The notes beneath the pieces were generated by a model. The model worked only from the letters and a program-made list of their open reading frames with translations. It searched no databases and was not told the origin of the DNA. This document shows, piece by piece, positions 11,433 to 22,811 of a DNA stretch of 64,000 nt; the first letter of the stretch is position 1; each line of letters opens with the position of its first letter. The DNA is from Morinoia aosen (taxonomy: Eukaryota; Arthropoda; Malacostraca; Amphipoda; Talitridae), in NCBI GenBank assembly GCA_030386875.1, contig CM059579.1, positions 89,842,253 to 89,906,252 of the forward strand, written 5' to 3'. A program made the translations under genes and the position numbers.

Positions 11433-11709
11433 ATGATCACGATGCGCAGAGTTCCTATAAGTTAACACAAGCGAGGCGAAGTCTCAAGTTTGCGAGCCCT
11501 CGTCAGAGTTGCGGCTGTCGTCCATTTTGTTCTTGTATTCGGTCAAGGGAAGGTCAACGAGTTCAAGTTTGTTTTTTGGCGAGTTTTCGTCAGTATTATG
11601 AGCGGCTCGCCTCCATTTTGCGAGAGGATCTTTTTCGAGTTTTTCTTTGCGAGCTGCGAGCGTGGACTGGTTTGGTTAATGAGCCTCGGCCTCTGAGCGG
11701 CGCTTGTGT
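11433..11709. other. GC-richer unique spacer between two minisatellites
   Basis: A 270-base unique stretch with words such as CGAGTTTTCG. A 68-codon plus-strand frame (11490-11696) and other short frames are present but match nothing known. Confidence 0.4.
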
Positions 11710-12486
11710 GGGGGCAGTGAAGGGGCAGTGGAGGGGCGGTGAAGGGGCACTGAAGGGGCACTGAAGGGGCAGTGAAGGGGCATTGAAGGGGCAGCGAAGG
11801 GGCAGTGAAGGGGCACTGAAAGGGCAGTGAAGGGGCACTGAAGAGGCAGTGAAGGGGCACTGAAGGGGCAGTGAAGGGGCACTGAAGGGGCAGTGAATGG
11901 GCACTGAAGGGGCAGTGAAGGGGCAGTGAGGGGGCAGTGAAGGGGCACTGGAGGGGTAGTGAAGGGGCAGTGAAGGGGCAGTGAAAGGGCACTAAAGGGG
12001 CAGTGAAGGGGCACTGAAGGGGCAGTGAAAGGGCACTGAGGGAGCAGTGAAGGGGCACTAAAGGGGCAGTGAAGGGGCACTGAAGGGGCACTGAAGGGGC
12101 AGTGAAGGGGCACTGAGGGAGCAGTGAAGGGGCACTAAAGGGGCAGTGAAGGGGCACTGAAGGGGCACTGAAGGAGCAGTGAAGGGGCAGTGAAGGGGCA
12201 CTGAAGGGGCAGTGAAGGGGCACTGAAGGGGCAGTGAAGGGGCACTGAAGGGGCAGTGAAGGGACAGTGAAGGGGCACTGAAGGGGCAGTGAAGGGGCAC
12301 TGAAGGGGCAGTGAAGGGGCAGTGAAGGGGCAGTGAAGGGGCAGTGAAGGGTCACTGAAGGGGCAGTGAAGGGGCACTGAAGGGGCAGTGAAGGGCACTG
12401 AAGGGGCACTCTAGGGGCAGTGAAGGGGCACTGAAGGGGCACTGAAGGGCGTTGAAGGAACAGTGATGGGGCACTGAAGGGCACCG
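11710..12486. repeat. 12-bp G-rich minisatellite, about 65 copies
   Basis: Units GAAGGGGCAGTG and GAAGGGGCACTG alternate irregularly, with a few point variants and length changes. The plus strand is strongly purine-rich, with a G4 run every 12 bases. The reverse strand gives Pro/Leu-rich open frames of up to 316 codons (11543-12493), which are repeat artefacts. Confidence 0.97.
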
Positions 12487-12587
12487 TGAGCAATAAAGTG
12501 AAGGAACCATGAAGAGAAGATAGACCGGAGAACAGGCTCAGAAGAAGCAGTAATAGGGATGCAAAGGGACCCTGTCAAAAATTTGTC
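12487..12587. other. short unique spacer
   Basis: Nothing is recognised between the G-rich array and the foldback element. Confidence 0.4.
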
Positions 12588-12784
12588 TGTGTTTCGTAAC
12601 CCTGCACTTGTTTCAATTTGTGAACCCTTTCTAGCAGTACACGTACATGTATTGTATCTTTCATGTATCTCTCTTAACTTGACTCACAATACAAGTAAGA
12701 ATGATACACCCAAGATACAATACACGTAAGAGCACTACCAGGAATGGTTCACAAATTGATACAAGTACATGCCACGTAATACAG
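12588..12784. mobile_element. MITE-like foldback element, arms about 90 bp
   Basis: The left arm (about 12588-12680) and the reverse complement of the right arm (about 12692-12784) share CAATTTGTGAACC, GTATTGTATCTT, GTGTATC/ATGTATC and CTTAACTTG-like blocks in order. The loop is very short. The arms are diverged by perhaps one base in four to five. This is consistent with a decayed palindromic DNA transposon. Confidence 0.65.
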
Positions 12785-13700
12785 TAAAATTTTTCACAAG
12801 ATCGCTTTGAAACTTAGTGCCCTTAATATCGACGATTAAATGGATTGAAGGTTAAAGTATAACGACGATTAAAGTACACAAAGGAACTATCGAACACAAA
12901 CAGTTGTCAGCTCAGCATGTTTCTGCGTATTTTTGTAATTGCACACCTGCAGATTGAGGTATTACCAGCTAAATGCAATACTCCCATTTCCATTTATTTG
13001 ACTGTATAGTCTTAAGATAAAAATAGAAGAGGAGGGGGGAGTGAAGTGCAACTTGAGGTATAGTCTGCATGTACCAGAGAAGTTATAAGGGCTGTGGTGA
13101 GCTATAGGACAGGCGAGGTGCAGAAGGGCTGTGAAGAGACGGAGAGGTGCAGAGGAGGGGCGAGAGGGGCTGTCTCTCAAAGTCAAAAGGGTCACACACA
13201 GCCACCTTGACGTGCCGTCACCACATAGAGCTGCTACAAACTAATCTAACTCATTTACACGCAATTCTACAGCTGCAATAATTGCATACGAAGCCCTTTT
13301 TAAAACTAAATGATTATCTTGCTCAAAACCTGACCAATCCCATAGTTAATGCCACACCAGGAATACAGTCAATACCTGCACTTTTTATCTCGTCTAAACT
13401 ACACTAAAGTTCCAAAGACCCTATTCACTATTTTATAGATATTCGGCTCTTCACAGATTTTTTTGAGATGTTGTTTATAAATAAGCATTGATTCTTTAGG
13501 CGAGCTGCCAAGCAGAGGACGAGTTTCAGAGTTCAGAATTAATGTTTTTTTTCGAAATTCAGCCGGTGTCTGCTATATAGGGACTACATTCACTACGCCA
13601 CGCTCTCTGTCCTCTGAACAGCAGAAATTCTTCCTCTTCCTTAACAATACATGCCAAAGCTTAATTACTTCGCGCGTCAATAACCTGGGAAATTCCCTCA
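12785..13700. other. unique intergenic DNA, no gene seen
   Basis: A purine-rich patch at about 13025-13045 and 13135-13180 gives a short minus-strand frame. No domain or RNA gene is recognised. Confidence 0.4.
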
Positions 13701-14420
13701 ATTTCATCTCAACTCAAAAAAAAAAACGAACCTGTGCGCAGGTTAGAGCACAAGTCGGGTAAAACGGCACCCCGCGCCGGCCTCTCGCTGGCTCGGTCGA
13801 CCGGCGCCATCTCGTCCGAAGAAGCTTCGCCCTTTGCGCTTATCGCAGGGGGGTTCGTAAAGCACGCCACTAATGTGTCAATGTTCTTCACTTATCCATT
13901 GTGACGAGCCTAAAAATACGCTGATAAATAAGAAATGCCATTCATTTTTTGCTCGCCAGGATGCACGCGGAGAAGACGCGCCGATGCCCAAGTTTGGTGA
14001 TGCCCTTTAGAGCGGAGGGCATTGCGCTGATACCCCGGGGGTGTTGCCGGGGCTTCTTTGTGTTGTGTGTGTTGTGTGGACGTTAATTCTACCTAAATAT
14101 GTGCATTGTGTGCGTGACCCAAAATATCTTTTTTAGGCTTTTTTGTTGTTTCTGTGGAAAACCAAAAGATTACCATCACTAGAGGCATTGAGGTCTGGAT
14201 GCCCAGTTAACGAATATCAAACGATCGAGAGCATGCGGTGAAATTCTGCACAAATCAACGCAAGCATTGCGGCATCATCAGAGCCCAAGTTTTGCATCAC
14301 CGGCAGGTCGGAGTACTCGACTTTTTACGAGCCTGGGCGTCGCGAAGGTTACTTGAGACTTGTTTGAATGGGCCCCACCAATTAGGGAGCGCAGGATACG
14401 AGTGACTCCTAGACGCAGAA
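13701..14420. other. GC-richer, CpG-containing unique region
   Basis: Base composition changes here from AT-rich to clearly GC-richer, with many CG dinucleotides (for example near 13765-13815 and 14255-14350). A stem can form at about 13998-14032 (GATGCCCT against AGGGCATT). It lies directly upstream of a possible coding exon at 14421, so it might be a gene's 5' flank, but no promoter motif can be assigned. Confidence 0.3.
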
Positions 14421-14483
14421 ATGGAGGAGAACATCTCGCCTGATACCGCGCTCGATAAATGGCTCCGAGAGGGTAGTGCCGAG
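14421..14483 (+). CDS. possible short first coding exon (21 codons) with splice donor
   Basis: An ATG at 14421 in a good animal context (purine at -3, G at +4) opens 21 codons, MEENISPDTALDKWLREGSA followed by E. These end at GAG, followed by GTAACT, a plausible 5' splice site. A pyrimidine-rich tract ending in TCTACAG at 14575 could be the acceptor of a 92-base intron, a usual size in arthropods. The next exon, in the joined phase, stops after four codons, so this would be a very short peptide unless another acceptor is used. The codons are GC-rich compared with the surroundings. I do not recognise the peptide. It could equally be chance. Confidence 0.2.
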
Positions 14484-14699
14484 GTAACTCACTTTGAGCT
14501 TTTATTTTGTAGTATTTTCATTCATTTTATTAAATTAATTGTTTAAATTGTTTGTTTTTGCTTGTTTGTCTACAGCATGGACAGAGGTGACGGATGTTTG
14601 ATGTTTTTATAAAAATGAGTAGGCGCGAAAATGCTCTCTGTCATTGCATTCGATAGAATATTGTGATAAATCGTGCCGGTTGGTTTGCTCTGTTAGCGT
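14484..14699. other. T-rich unique DNA, possible intron
   Basis: 14484-14575 fits a small intron (GTAACT ... TTTGTCTACAG). The remainder to 14699 is unique, with nothing recognised. Confidence 0.2.
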
Positions 14700-14830
14700 C
14701 TTTCTTAGACACAGCTACACATTACACCTATAAATTGCAGCTATAAATTACAGCTATACATTACGTTTATGCATCATAGCTATACACTAAAGTTAACATT
14801 ATAGCAATTTATTACAACTACACAGTGCTG
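14700..14830. repeat. degenerate short tandem repeat (AGCTATAMATTAC-like)
   Basis: Words such as AGCTATAAATTACAGCTATA and TACATTAC recur every 12-20 bases with substitutions. Confidence 0.5.
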
Positions 14831-15295
14831 CGGCGTTTTCTGAAGTGCTGAAGAGTAGCGAGCGCGAATGTTTATGCGACCAGTGGTAAATTTATTTATT
14901 TTTTATGGGGATCAATTTTCGGGGCTCAAACACCATCACTGAGTGACGACGTACACAATAATTCCAACATGGATGGGAAAAGCCGCCAATGTAAAGTGAG
15001 GTATCTCATCTCGTCGATGACGTCTTCACTCTACACAGCATCTCTATAGTTGTAGCAATGTACTGCTATATAGGTATGAGAAATGTTCTCTTATGTATCT
15101 TAGTACTGAAATTAATGTGGAGACTTTTAGGTTAAAGTGTGAAGATTTTGATGCTGATTTTATTATAATCCGCTGGTATACTTCACGTCTATTAGACCTG
15201 AACGAAAAAATTTGCTTTCTATATCGCGGAGCTCCAATTAAGCACTCTTGAGTACTGAGGTGATCAGAAGTGCAAGTGAAAATTCAAATGCTCAG
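14831..15295. other. unique intergenic DNA, no gene seen
   Basis: Nothing is recognised apart from short chance open frames. Confidence 0.4.
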
Positions 15296-15620
15296 GCGCG
15301 ATAGAGGCTCAGTACTCAAAAGTACAATAGAAATTTGAGATGGGGACTTGAGAGTAAACAGAGTGATCAGAAGCACAAGAAGAGTATTCGGGAGTACAAA
15401 GGGAGTAGTCAGAAGTACAAGGAATGTACTTAGAGGTATGAGGAGAGTACTCGGGAGTACAAGGAGGGAACTCGGGAGTACAAGGAGGGAACTCAGCAGT
15501 ACAAGGGCAGGACTCAAAAGTACAAGGCGAGAGCTCAGAAGTTCACGGGGGGTACCCAAGAATACACGGTGGGTACCCTGGAGTACAAAGTGAGTACTCA
15601 GGAGTACAATGAGTACACAC
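15296..15620. repeat. 21-bp degenerate minisatellite
   Basis: Units of the type GAGTACAAGGAGGGAACTCG step by 21 bases. They are best conserved at 15450-15610 and more diverged toward 15300. The 21-base period keeps frames open on both strands (15284-15593), giving Ser-Thr-Arg-Arg repeats that I treat as artefacts. Confidence 0.85.
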
Positions 15621-15624
15621 AGTC

Positions 15625-15662
15625 ATTGGAGCGTGCGTGTGTGCGTGTGTGTGTGTGTGTGT
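15625..15662. repeat. (GT)n microsatellite
   Basis: GTGCGTGTGTGCGTGTGTGT-type alternation. Confidence 0.85.
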
Positions 15663-16290
15663 GGAGGGGCGGAGATCGTTAGACACCCACTTTCAGATTT
15701 CGTGGCACAGCATGAAAATAAGAAAAAGTTCTATATCACTTGTCAGCTCAGCAAGTTGCTGAGGATTTCGTAATTACCTGCAGAATGAGGTAACGCCAGC
15801 AAACTGTGGTACTCGCATTCAAATTAGGTGAGTACCGGAAGTTTAAGATAAAAATGGAGAACAAATAAATTTCTCCATATTCATTTAAAAGAAAAAAAAT
15901 TCGTATTAGCAATATTTCTTAGCACGAAGGCTCATACTAAAGCTACGCATACTCCACGTGTGATAAAAACGAAGTTCACTGGTTAAAACCAGCTAGATTT
16001 GTAGAGCCTAATGAAAAACAACATGTTACTGAAAGACCACATGAACGAACTATTGCTCGCGTCACTCATTTTAGATTTCGACTCAGCACTGACCGAAGAG
16101 AAAACACATGTTACCAAGACACCTGCACCATATATTGCACTTAATTCAGAGAGGAGAGGAGACAGAGGGCAATATTGCATTACCGAGGGCACGTATTGCT
16201 CGCAGCGCTAATTAGATTCCAGTTGAGATGCTCTCAGAGCCTCCGACACACTGGCGGCATTACGGAGCCCAGGCGGGTTGCTGGTGGGCC
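15663..16290. other. unique intergenic DNA, no gene seen
   Basis: Short overlapping frames at 15983-16211 on both strands have no recognisable product. Confidence 0.4.
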
Positions 16291-18796
16291 GGAATGCTGG
16301 TGTGTCAGAATGCTGGTGTGTCAGAATGCTGGTGTGTCAGAATGCTGGTGTGTCAGAATGCTGGTGTGTCAGAATGCTGGTGTGTCAGAATGCTGGTGTG
16401 TCAGAATGCTGGTGTGTCAGAATGCTGGTGTGTCAGAATGCTGGTGTGTCGGAATGCTGGTGTGTCGGAATGCTGGTGTGTCAGAATGCTGTTGTGTCGG
16501 AATGCTGGTGTGTCGGAATGCTGGTGTGTCAGAATGCTGGTGTGTCAGAATGCTGGTGTGTCGGAATGCTGGTGTGTCGGAATGCTGGTGTGTCAGAATG
16601 CTGTTGTGTCGGAATGCTGGTGTGTCGGAATGCTGGTGTGTCAGAATGCTGGTGTGTCAGAATGCTGTTGTGTCAGAATGCTGGTGTGTCAGAATGCTGG
16701 TGTGTCAGAATGCTGGTGTGTCAGAATGCTGGTGTGTCAGAATGCTGGTGTGTCAGAATGCTGGTGTGTCAGAATGCTGGTGTGTCGGAATGCTGGTGTG
16801 TCGGAATGCTGGTGTGTCAGAATGCTGGTGTGTCAGAATGCTGGTGTGTCGGAATGCTGGTGTGTCGGAATGCTGGTGTGTCAGAATGCTGTTGTGTCGG
16901 AATGCTGGTGTGTCGGAATGCTGGTGTGTCAGAATGCTGGTGTGTCAGAATGCTGTTGTGTCAGAATGCTGGTGTGTCGGAATGCTGGTGTGTCAGAATG
17001 CTGTTGTGTCGGAATGCTGGTGTGTCGGAATGCTGGTGTGTCAGAATGCTGGTGTGTCAGAATGCTGTTGTGTCAGAATGCTGGTGTGTCAGAATGCTGG
17101 TGTGTCAGAATGCTGGTGTGTCAGAATGCTGGTGTGTCAGAATGCTGGTGTGTCAGAATGCTGGTGTGTCAGAATGCAGTTGTGTCGGAATGCTGGTGTG
17201 TCGGAATGCTGGTGTGTCAGAATGCTGGTGTGTCAGAATGCTGGTGTGTCAGAATGCTGGTGTGTCAGAATGCTGTTGTGTCGGAATGCTGGTATGTCAG
17301 AATGCTGGTGTGTCAGAATGCTGGTGTGTCAGAATGCTGTTGTGTCGGAATGCTGGTGTGTCAGAATGCTGGTGTGTCAGAATGCTGGTGTGTCAGAATG
17401 CTGGTGTGTCAGAATGCTGTTGTGTCGGAATGCTGGTATGTCAGAATGCTGGTGTGTCAGAATGCTGGTGTGTCAGAATGCTGTTGTGTCGGAATGCTGG
17501 TGTGTCAGAATGCTGGTGTGTCAGAATGCTGGTGTGTCAGAATGCTGGTGTGTCAGAATGCTGTTGTGTCAGAATGCTGGTGTGTCAGAATGCTGTTGTG
17601 TCGGAATGCTGGTGTGTCAGAATGCTGGTGTGTCAGAATGCTGGTGTGTCAGAATGCTGGTGTGTCAGAATGCTGTTGTGTCGGAATGCTGGTGTGTCGG
17701 AATGCTGGTGTGTCAGAATGCTGGTGTGTCAGAATGCTGGTGTGTCAGAATGCTGGTGTGTCAGAATGCTGTTGTGTCGGAATGCTGGTATGTCAGAATG
17801 CTGGTGTGTCAGAATGCTGGTGTGTCAGAATGCTGTTGTGTCGGAATGCTGGTGTGTCAGAATGCTGGTGTGTCAGAATGCTGGTGTGTCAGAATGCTGG
17901 TGTGTCAGAATGCTGTTGTGTCAGAATGCTGGTGTGTCAGAATGCTGTTGTGTCGGAATGCTGGTGTGTCAGAATTCTGGTGTGTCAGAATGTTGTGTCG
18001 GAATACTGTTGTGTCAGAATGCTGGTGTGTCAGAATGTTGGTGTGTCAGAATGCTGGTGTGCCAGAATGCTGGCGTTTCGGAATGCTGGTGCGTCGAAAT
18101 GCTGGTGTGTCAGAATGCTGGTGTGTCAGAATGCTGGTGTGTCGGAATGCTGGTGCGTCGAAATGTTGGCGTGTCAGAATGCTGGTGTGTCAGAATGCTG
18201 GTGTGTCAGAATGCTGGTGTGTCAGAATGCTGGTATGTCAGAATGCTGGTGTGTCAGAATGCTGGTGAGTCGGAATGCTGGTGCGTCGAAATGCTGGCGT
18301 GTCATAATGCTGGTGTGTCAGAATGCTGGTGTGCCAGAATGCTGGTTTGTCGGAATGCTGGTGCATCGAAATGCCGGTGTGTCAGAATGCTGGTGTGTCA
18401 GAATGCTGGTGTGTCAGAATGCTGGTGTGTCAGAATGCTGGTGTGTCAGAATGCTTGTGTGTCAGAATTCTGGTGTGTCAGAATGCTGGTGTGTCAGAAT
18501 GCTGGTGTGTCAGAATGCTGGTGTGTCGGAATGCTGGTGCGTCGAAATGTTGGGGTGTCAGAATGCTGGTGTGTCAGAATGCTGGTGTGTCGGAATGCTG
18601 GTGCGTCGAAATGCTGGTGTGTCAGAATGCTTGTGTGTCAGAATTCTGGTGTGTCAGAATGCTGGTGTGTCAGAATGCTGGTGTGTCAGAATGCTGGTGT
18701 GTCGGAATGCTTGTGCGTCGAAATGCTGGGGTGTCAGAATGCTGGTGTGTCAGAATGCTGGTGTGTTAGAATGCTGGTGTGTCAGAATGCTGGTGT
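16291..18796. repeat. 16-bp minisatellite, about 155 copies
   Basis: The unit is TGTGTCAGAATGCTGG. Common variants are TCGGAATG for TCAGAATG and GCTGTTG for GCTGGTG. The left two-thirds use a small set of variants in recurring order. The right third (after about 17970) is more degenerate, with CGTCGAAATG and GCCAGAATG units. The unit has no stop codon in any plus frame and 16 is not divisible by three. All three plus frames therefore stay open for 700-880 codons and give the same 16-residue Cys-rich peptide repeat. There is no signal peptide or unique domain, so I annotate a satellite and not a protein. Confidence 0.97.
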
Positions 18797-21099
18797 TGTT
18801 ACAGCTGCTGTTCAGCTTTTCTTGCATCTGCGGCTCAGCTCCTCTTAACGCCATGCCTTTTCTGTGCCTCTTATAGAAAACGAGCCATAGCTGCAATGTT
18901 CCTCATAGCCTTCAGTTTTGAAGCATGATATCACATTTTACTTCTGTGTTGTCGTACACGCGGAGTTGCGGCTGATGTTGATACTGAAGGGAAATTAAGC
19001 TCTTGGTAGGCTCAGAGTCGCGCTGTCTGAGCAAATGGGCTTCGATAATCTGGAATTTTTGTGTATTAAAAACAAAGGAAAGATTCCATGGAGCATAACA
19101 TTACACGGAAATGAGAGGCATAGTATATAGTATATACAGTATTCCGTGTACAGCTATGACATTAGATTCCTATGACATTAGATTCAAATTAACAAGATAA
19201 AGAAAGTGCGGAAGTGATTTTGTGTGACGGAGTACATGGGAGTCGATATGCCATCCAGAAAACTGCTTAATTAATTCAAAGAATTCAAACAATTTATTTA
19301 CCACAAGCGATACAGATCTAAATTGTTTCTTAAGTCTAGTACAATGGTCAAATTTGAGTATAGCTACCTGTTGGCCCGAATAAGATCAGTGACTTCTATA
19401 GCATCCTAACACCAACGTTATTTTAAGGTGTACAATTATGTTGGAAATTTATCAATATTAATATTCATTTGTTATGCATGTGTGCGAGGCCATACAAAGC
19501 CTGCGCTGTTCCCTGGAAAAATATTGAAACAGAAACGTTGTGCGACGCACATATGTACTTAGGATGTGCTAGGCAGTCTTGTTCTGAGGTCAATATTCAA
19601 GATAACGATGACAATCGTCAGAGTAGTGTGGTGACTCAGTTGGAAAACATGGAACGTGTCACAGTGTGCTAGTCATGAACTCAGAGTGGATGATCTTTCA
19701 AAGATCAGCTGGGACTCTTATATGATGACTACAGCAATGGTGTGGGTGGCAGTTGGAACGGCTTTTGTGATGGTTGTTGCTGTGTTTCCTTGATGGTAAT
19801 TGTGACAAGCATTGAACAACGACTATATAGTATGTTTATGCTGAGGTGATGTGGAGTTTGTTTTTGTGAACTGTGTGACCTACGACGCGATATAGTACAA
19901 ATTACTGAAGCGCTAGCAAATCTACGTTAATACTACTAATACTACTACTCGTGAACTCAGAATTCTATAATATTAAACTTTACATTACATCACCGTGTCA
20001 TATCACGTACATTGTCCCTAAAAAATTACCTAAGAACCGGAAATATAGAATTACTCATTAAATTGTATGAAATCATTGAATATCTAACATTACTATATCG
20101 TAAACCATGGGATCAGATCCTATTGTACTGAATCATAGAAAACAGAGCCTTGTTTCATTGATCGCACGACACGTGAAGAGGAACTGGAGGTATTTATGGT
20201 TTTGAGAAATATAGACATCAAACCTTTGATCGCTAATCTAAATCACAAAAAATTAACCTTCCACGTAATCTTTGTAGGACCGATTGAGGGTCGGCAGATG
20301 ATTGTTTTAAAGTAAAAAATTGGGAAGTCATTTGCATCTCTGAGGTTTTTGGTTTATCTGAAAGCAAGAGAATCTGCGGCTATTAAGTTATGTAAATTGA
20401 TATTTTCACTTTATTTGATAAGGTTTCATGACTTTAGATTAGCGTAGAAAATATTTTCTTAAAACTGGATTCTCTTTGAGTTAACAAGAGTTTATTCGGG
20501 TGAGTTCTGACCACAGGGTGTACCGATCCTCTCATCAGTTACAGAACTGTTCTGCTTTTGCTAAGTTATTTGTTTTTTCTGATGTTGGTCGTGTAGCCGG
20601 GATTTCTTGATGATAACTCACGACCAGTAACCTGTTAACGAATGACTACGTTGGAAAGTGATTTGTAGGTAACTCACGGCCTGTAACCTGTTTACGAATG
20701 GCTGGGTTAGAAGGTCGGAGCAAAGACGGAAATATTTCAAAGATGTCAAAGATAAGAGGCCGCAGAACGCAAGCCAGTAGGCCTCTAAGAACTGGTTCGT
20801 TGTGGCAGTAAACAAACGAGCGTCCGATGTACGCTGGAACATAAAGGGATTGTGTTTCTTTTCACCAGAACTTACTTTTATACCAAGAACTTGTGCACAC
20901 TAACATATTAGGCAAGACTGCATTTAAAAACATCATTAATAATATGACTTCATTTCTTATTCATGCGTAATTAGTAAAATTTTAAGTCTTGCTATGCAGT
21001 GTTACAATTTTTTTTATTTAGGATTCAGCAACAGTTAATTCCGTTACGTACTAATTTATTGCTCATACATGGGGTGATGACGGATTGGACAACGTGCTT
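18797..21099. other. unique intergenic DNA with small duplications, no gene seen
   Basis: TATGACATTAGATTC is repeated in tandem near 19153-19187. A roughly 57-base direct duplication (AACTCACG..CTGTAACCTGTT.ACGAATG) lies at about 20612-20716. Open frames are all under 75 codons. No coding or RNA gene is recognised. Confidence 0.45.
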
Positions 21100-21240
21100 G
21101 AAGCATCGCGGTGTGCTATGTGTGGGGTGTGTGGGTATGTTGTATGTGTGGGAGTGTGAGTGTGACTCACAAACACACACGTACAGCAACACACACAGTG
21201 GAGCACACACTCAATAACACACACAGTAACACATTCACGT
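21100..21240. repeat. GT/CA-rich microsatellite region
   Basis: GTGTGGGTGTGTGG-type sequence at about 21117-21165 is followed by ACACAC-type sequence at 21168-21232. The two halves could form a weak hairpin. Confidence 0.7.
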
Positions 21241-21942
21241 CACACGGTCGCCTAAATTTAGCTAAGCGATAGCGTTCTTGTTTACGTTCTTACCTTCGAC
21301 AAACAATTTTTTCGAGGAAAAAATCCGTCTCGACAACCACGCCATGAAGTGTCTTACAATCTACTACGCTCGATGAAATGAAAGCATTCAATGCTCATGG
21401 TTTTGAGTTGACTGAACTCATAAAATTAGAACACTGGTGGTCACTTTTCGACCATGGCTAAAGTTATCAGATGACTTATGATAGACAACAGCGACTACAT
21501 TTACTTTGTGGGAGTTGCGCACAAAAGAAACACAATGATAATTTTATAAGATGATCTGGGAAAGCTCCTTTACCTCTATGGGGTGTTTGTTTGTGTGATC
21601 AGGTGCGTGGTCAAAAAATGCGTGTCTAACAAGGTACCAGTAACAGCTACAAGTCCAGGCGCTTTCTCACATGTTTCACGAGATCACAAGTTTGATAACG
21701 GCAGAAATAACGCGCTACAGTTAGGGTACAACGCGCCGTGCGGATCACCTCGTACGTGTAGAAAAGCACGTGTCTCATCAATTTTGCAGAAAGTATCATC
21801 AGTACTTGCTTCCAAGGAGGCTTGGTAATTCTAAAAGTATAATGGTTAATTAAACTTTGTAGCTTCTACAGCCTTTGTTGCGATGTGGCATTTTATTTAG
21901 TTTTTGCCAATCAACAATATAGAAGAGAATAAGAAGTTACAG
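21241..21942. other. unique intergenic DNA, no gene seen
   Basis: An 81-codon plus-strand frame (21583-21828) has no recognised domain. Confidence 0.4.
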
Positions 21943-22150
21943 GAACGAATTGCTGGAAGCAGCGATAAAATGTATTGATTAATAGATAAGTGAGGTTGAC
22001 ACACAAATGTAGTAGAAATTAATTGCACGGTGGAAAAAATGCAGTGACTAACAGAAAAGTCAGATTCCCCCATAAATGTTGCAGAAATTAATTGCATAGA
22101 AATAATGCAATGATTAATAAAAACGGGAGATCCACGCTCAGATACGGTAG
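21943..22150. repeat. 69-bp tandem repeat, about three diverged copies
   Basis: GTAGAAATTAATTGCA starts at 22012, GCAGAAATTAATTGCA at 22081, and a more diverged first copy at about 21943, giving a 69-base step. The minus-strand 88-codon frame (21897-22163) simply reads through these repeats, since 69 is divisible by three. Confidence 0.85.
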
Positions 22151-22759
22151 ACACTTGTTGCAATCGTAAGTCCCATTAGGGATGTTAGAGAGGTGAGATT
22201 TTTTGATAACGCCCTGAGATGGTTATTCCTTCGGTAAGGATGTGGTTGACAGGCAATCTATAAGTGTCGCCTTGATCAACTTATATAAATTTCCAAGCCT
22301 CATATACCTTCAGGATAATGTTTAGATAATAATTCGCAGTGCGTGTGTTCTTATTTATATTGAATGTTACTAATTCAAAAAATTTCTAACTATTTTTATG
22401 ATAACAGATAAATTCGAGCATCGAGCTTTCTTCAAGTACTATTTTGAACTTGACAAATCGTCAGCTGTAACTTTTGCAATTGTGTGAGTAAACATGATGG
22501 TCCAGAAACGTCACAAGAGTCACCACAATGAAAGAGTCCACGCTGGCCAAGGCCGAAATAAAACATAGCCGGTCAGAATCCCAATAGATAATAGTTCATC
22601 GTTGTTTTCGGTGTTGAAAGCATCGCCCATCGCACGTTAAATGGTCGCAGGATGTGTTGCGCTGCACTCAGGCTTTGATTGTGACGCATAGAGTGTTCGA
22701 CAGAAAATGTGTGAAGTATAGGTAAATATTGCGAAAAGACCAAGTCTGGTTGCTCCCAA
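22151..22759. other. unique intergenic DNA, no gene seen
   Basis: No domain was found in the short frames. The end of this segment abuts a half MITE and a mariner remnant. Confidence 0.4.
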
Positions 22760-22811
22760 GCGCTTGGGTGGCGAAAAACATGCATGCAGGCGGCGAAAAA
22801 GTTAGATTGGG
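22760..22811. mobile_element. palindromic MITE, right arm only
   Basis: GGTGGCGAAAAACATGCATG and CAGGCGGCGAAAAAGTTAGA followed by TTGGG match the right arm of the family at 36127-36239. The left arm is missing. The preceding CCCAAGCGCTTGGG is itself a perfect short palindrome, so the break or a later rearrangement falls at the centre of the element. Confidence 0.7.

Noticed and set aside
10241..11468. 311- and 401-codon minus-strand repeat frames
   Set aside because: The 30-bp unit is a multiple of three and lacks stops. These are satellite translations, not proteins.
11543..12493. 316-codon Pro/Leu-rich minus-strand frame resembling a mucin-like or extensin-like protein
   Set aside because: It is a translation of the 12-bp G-rich minisatellite; the frame's ends are arbitrary.
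16291..18796. Chi-like recombination words (GCTGGTG) in the 16-bp array
   Set aside because: Chi is a bacterial RecBCD signal with eight bases (GCTGGTGG). Only seven match, and the genome is eukaryotic.
16228..18876. 882-, 856- and 697-codon forward open frames, Cys-rich
   Set aside because: They are direct translations of a 16-bp satellite in three phases. There is no unique domain, credible start context or signal peptide.
20465..20560. Another hammerhead candidate on the minus strand (CTGATGA near 20536)
   Set aside because: No GAAA follows within the expected distance and no helix II can be drawn.
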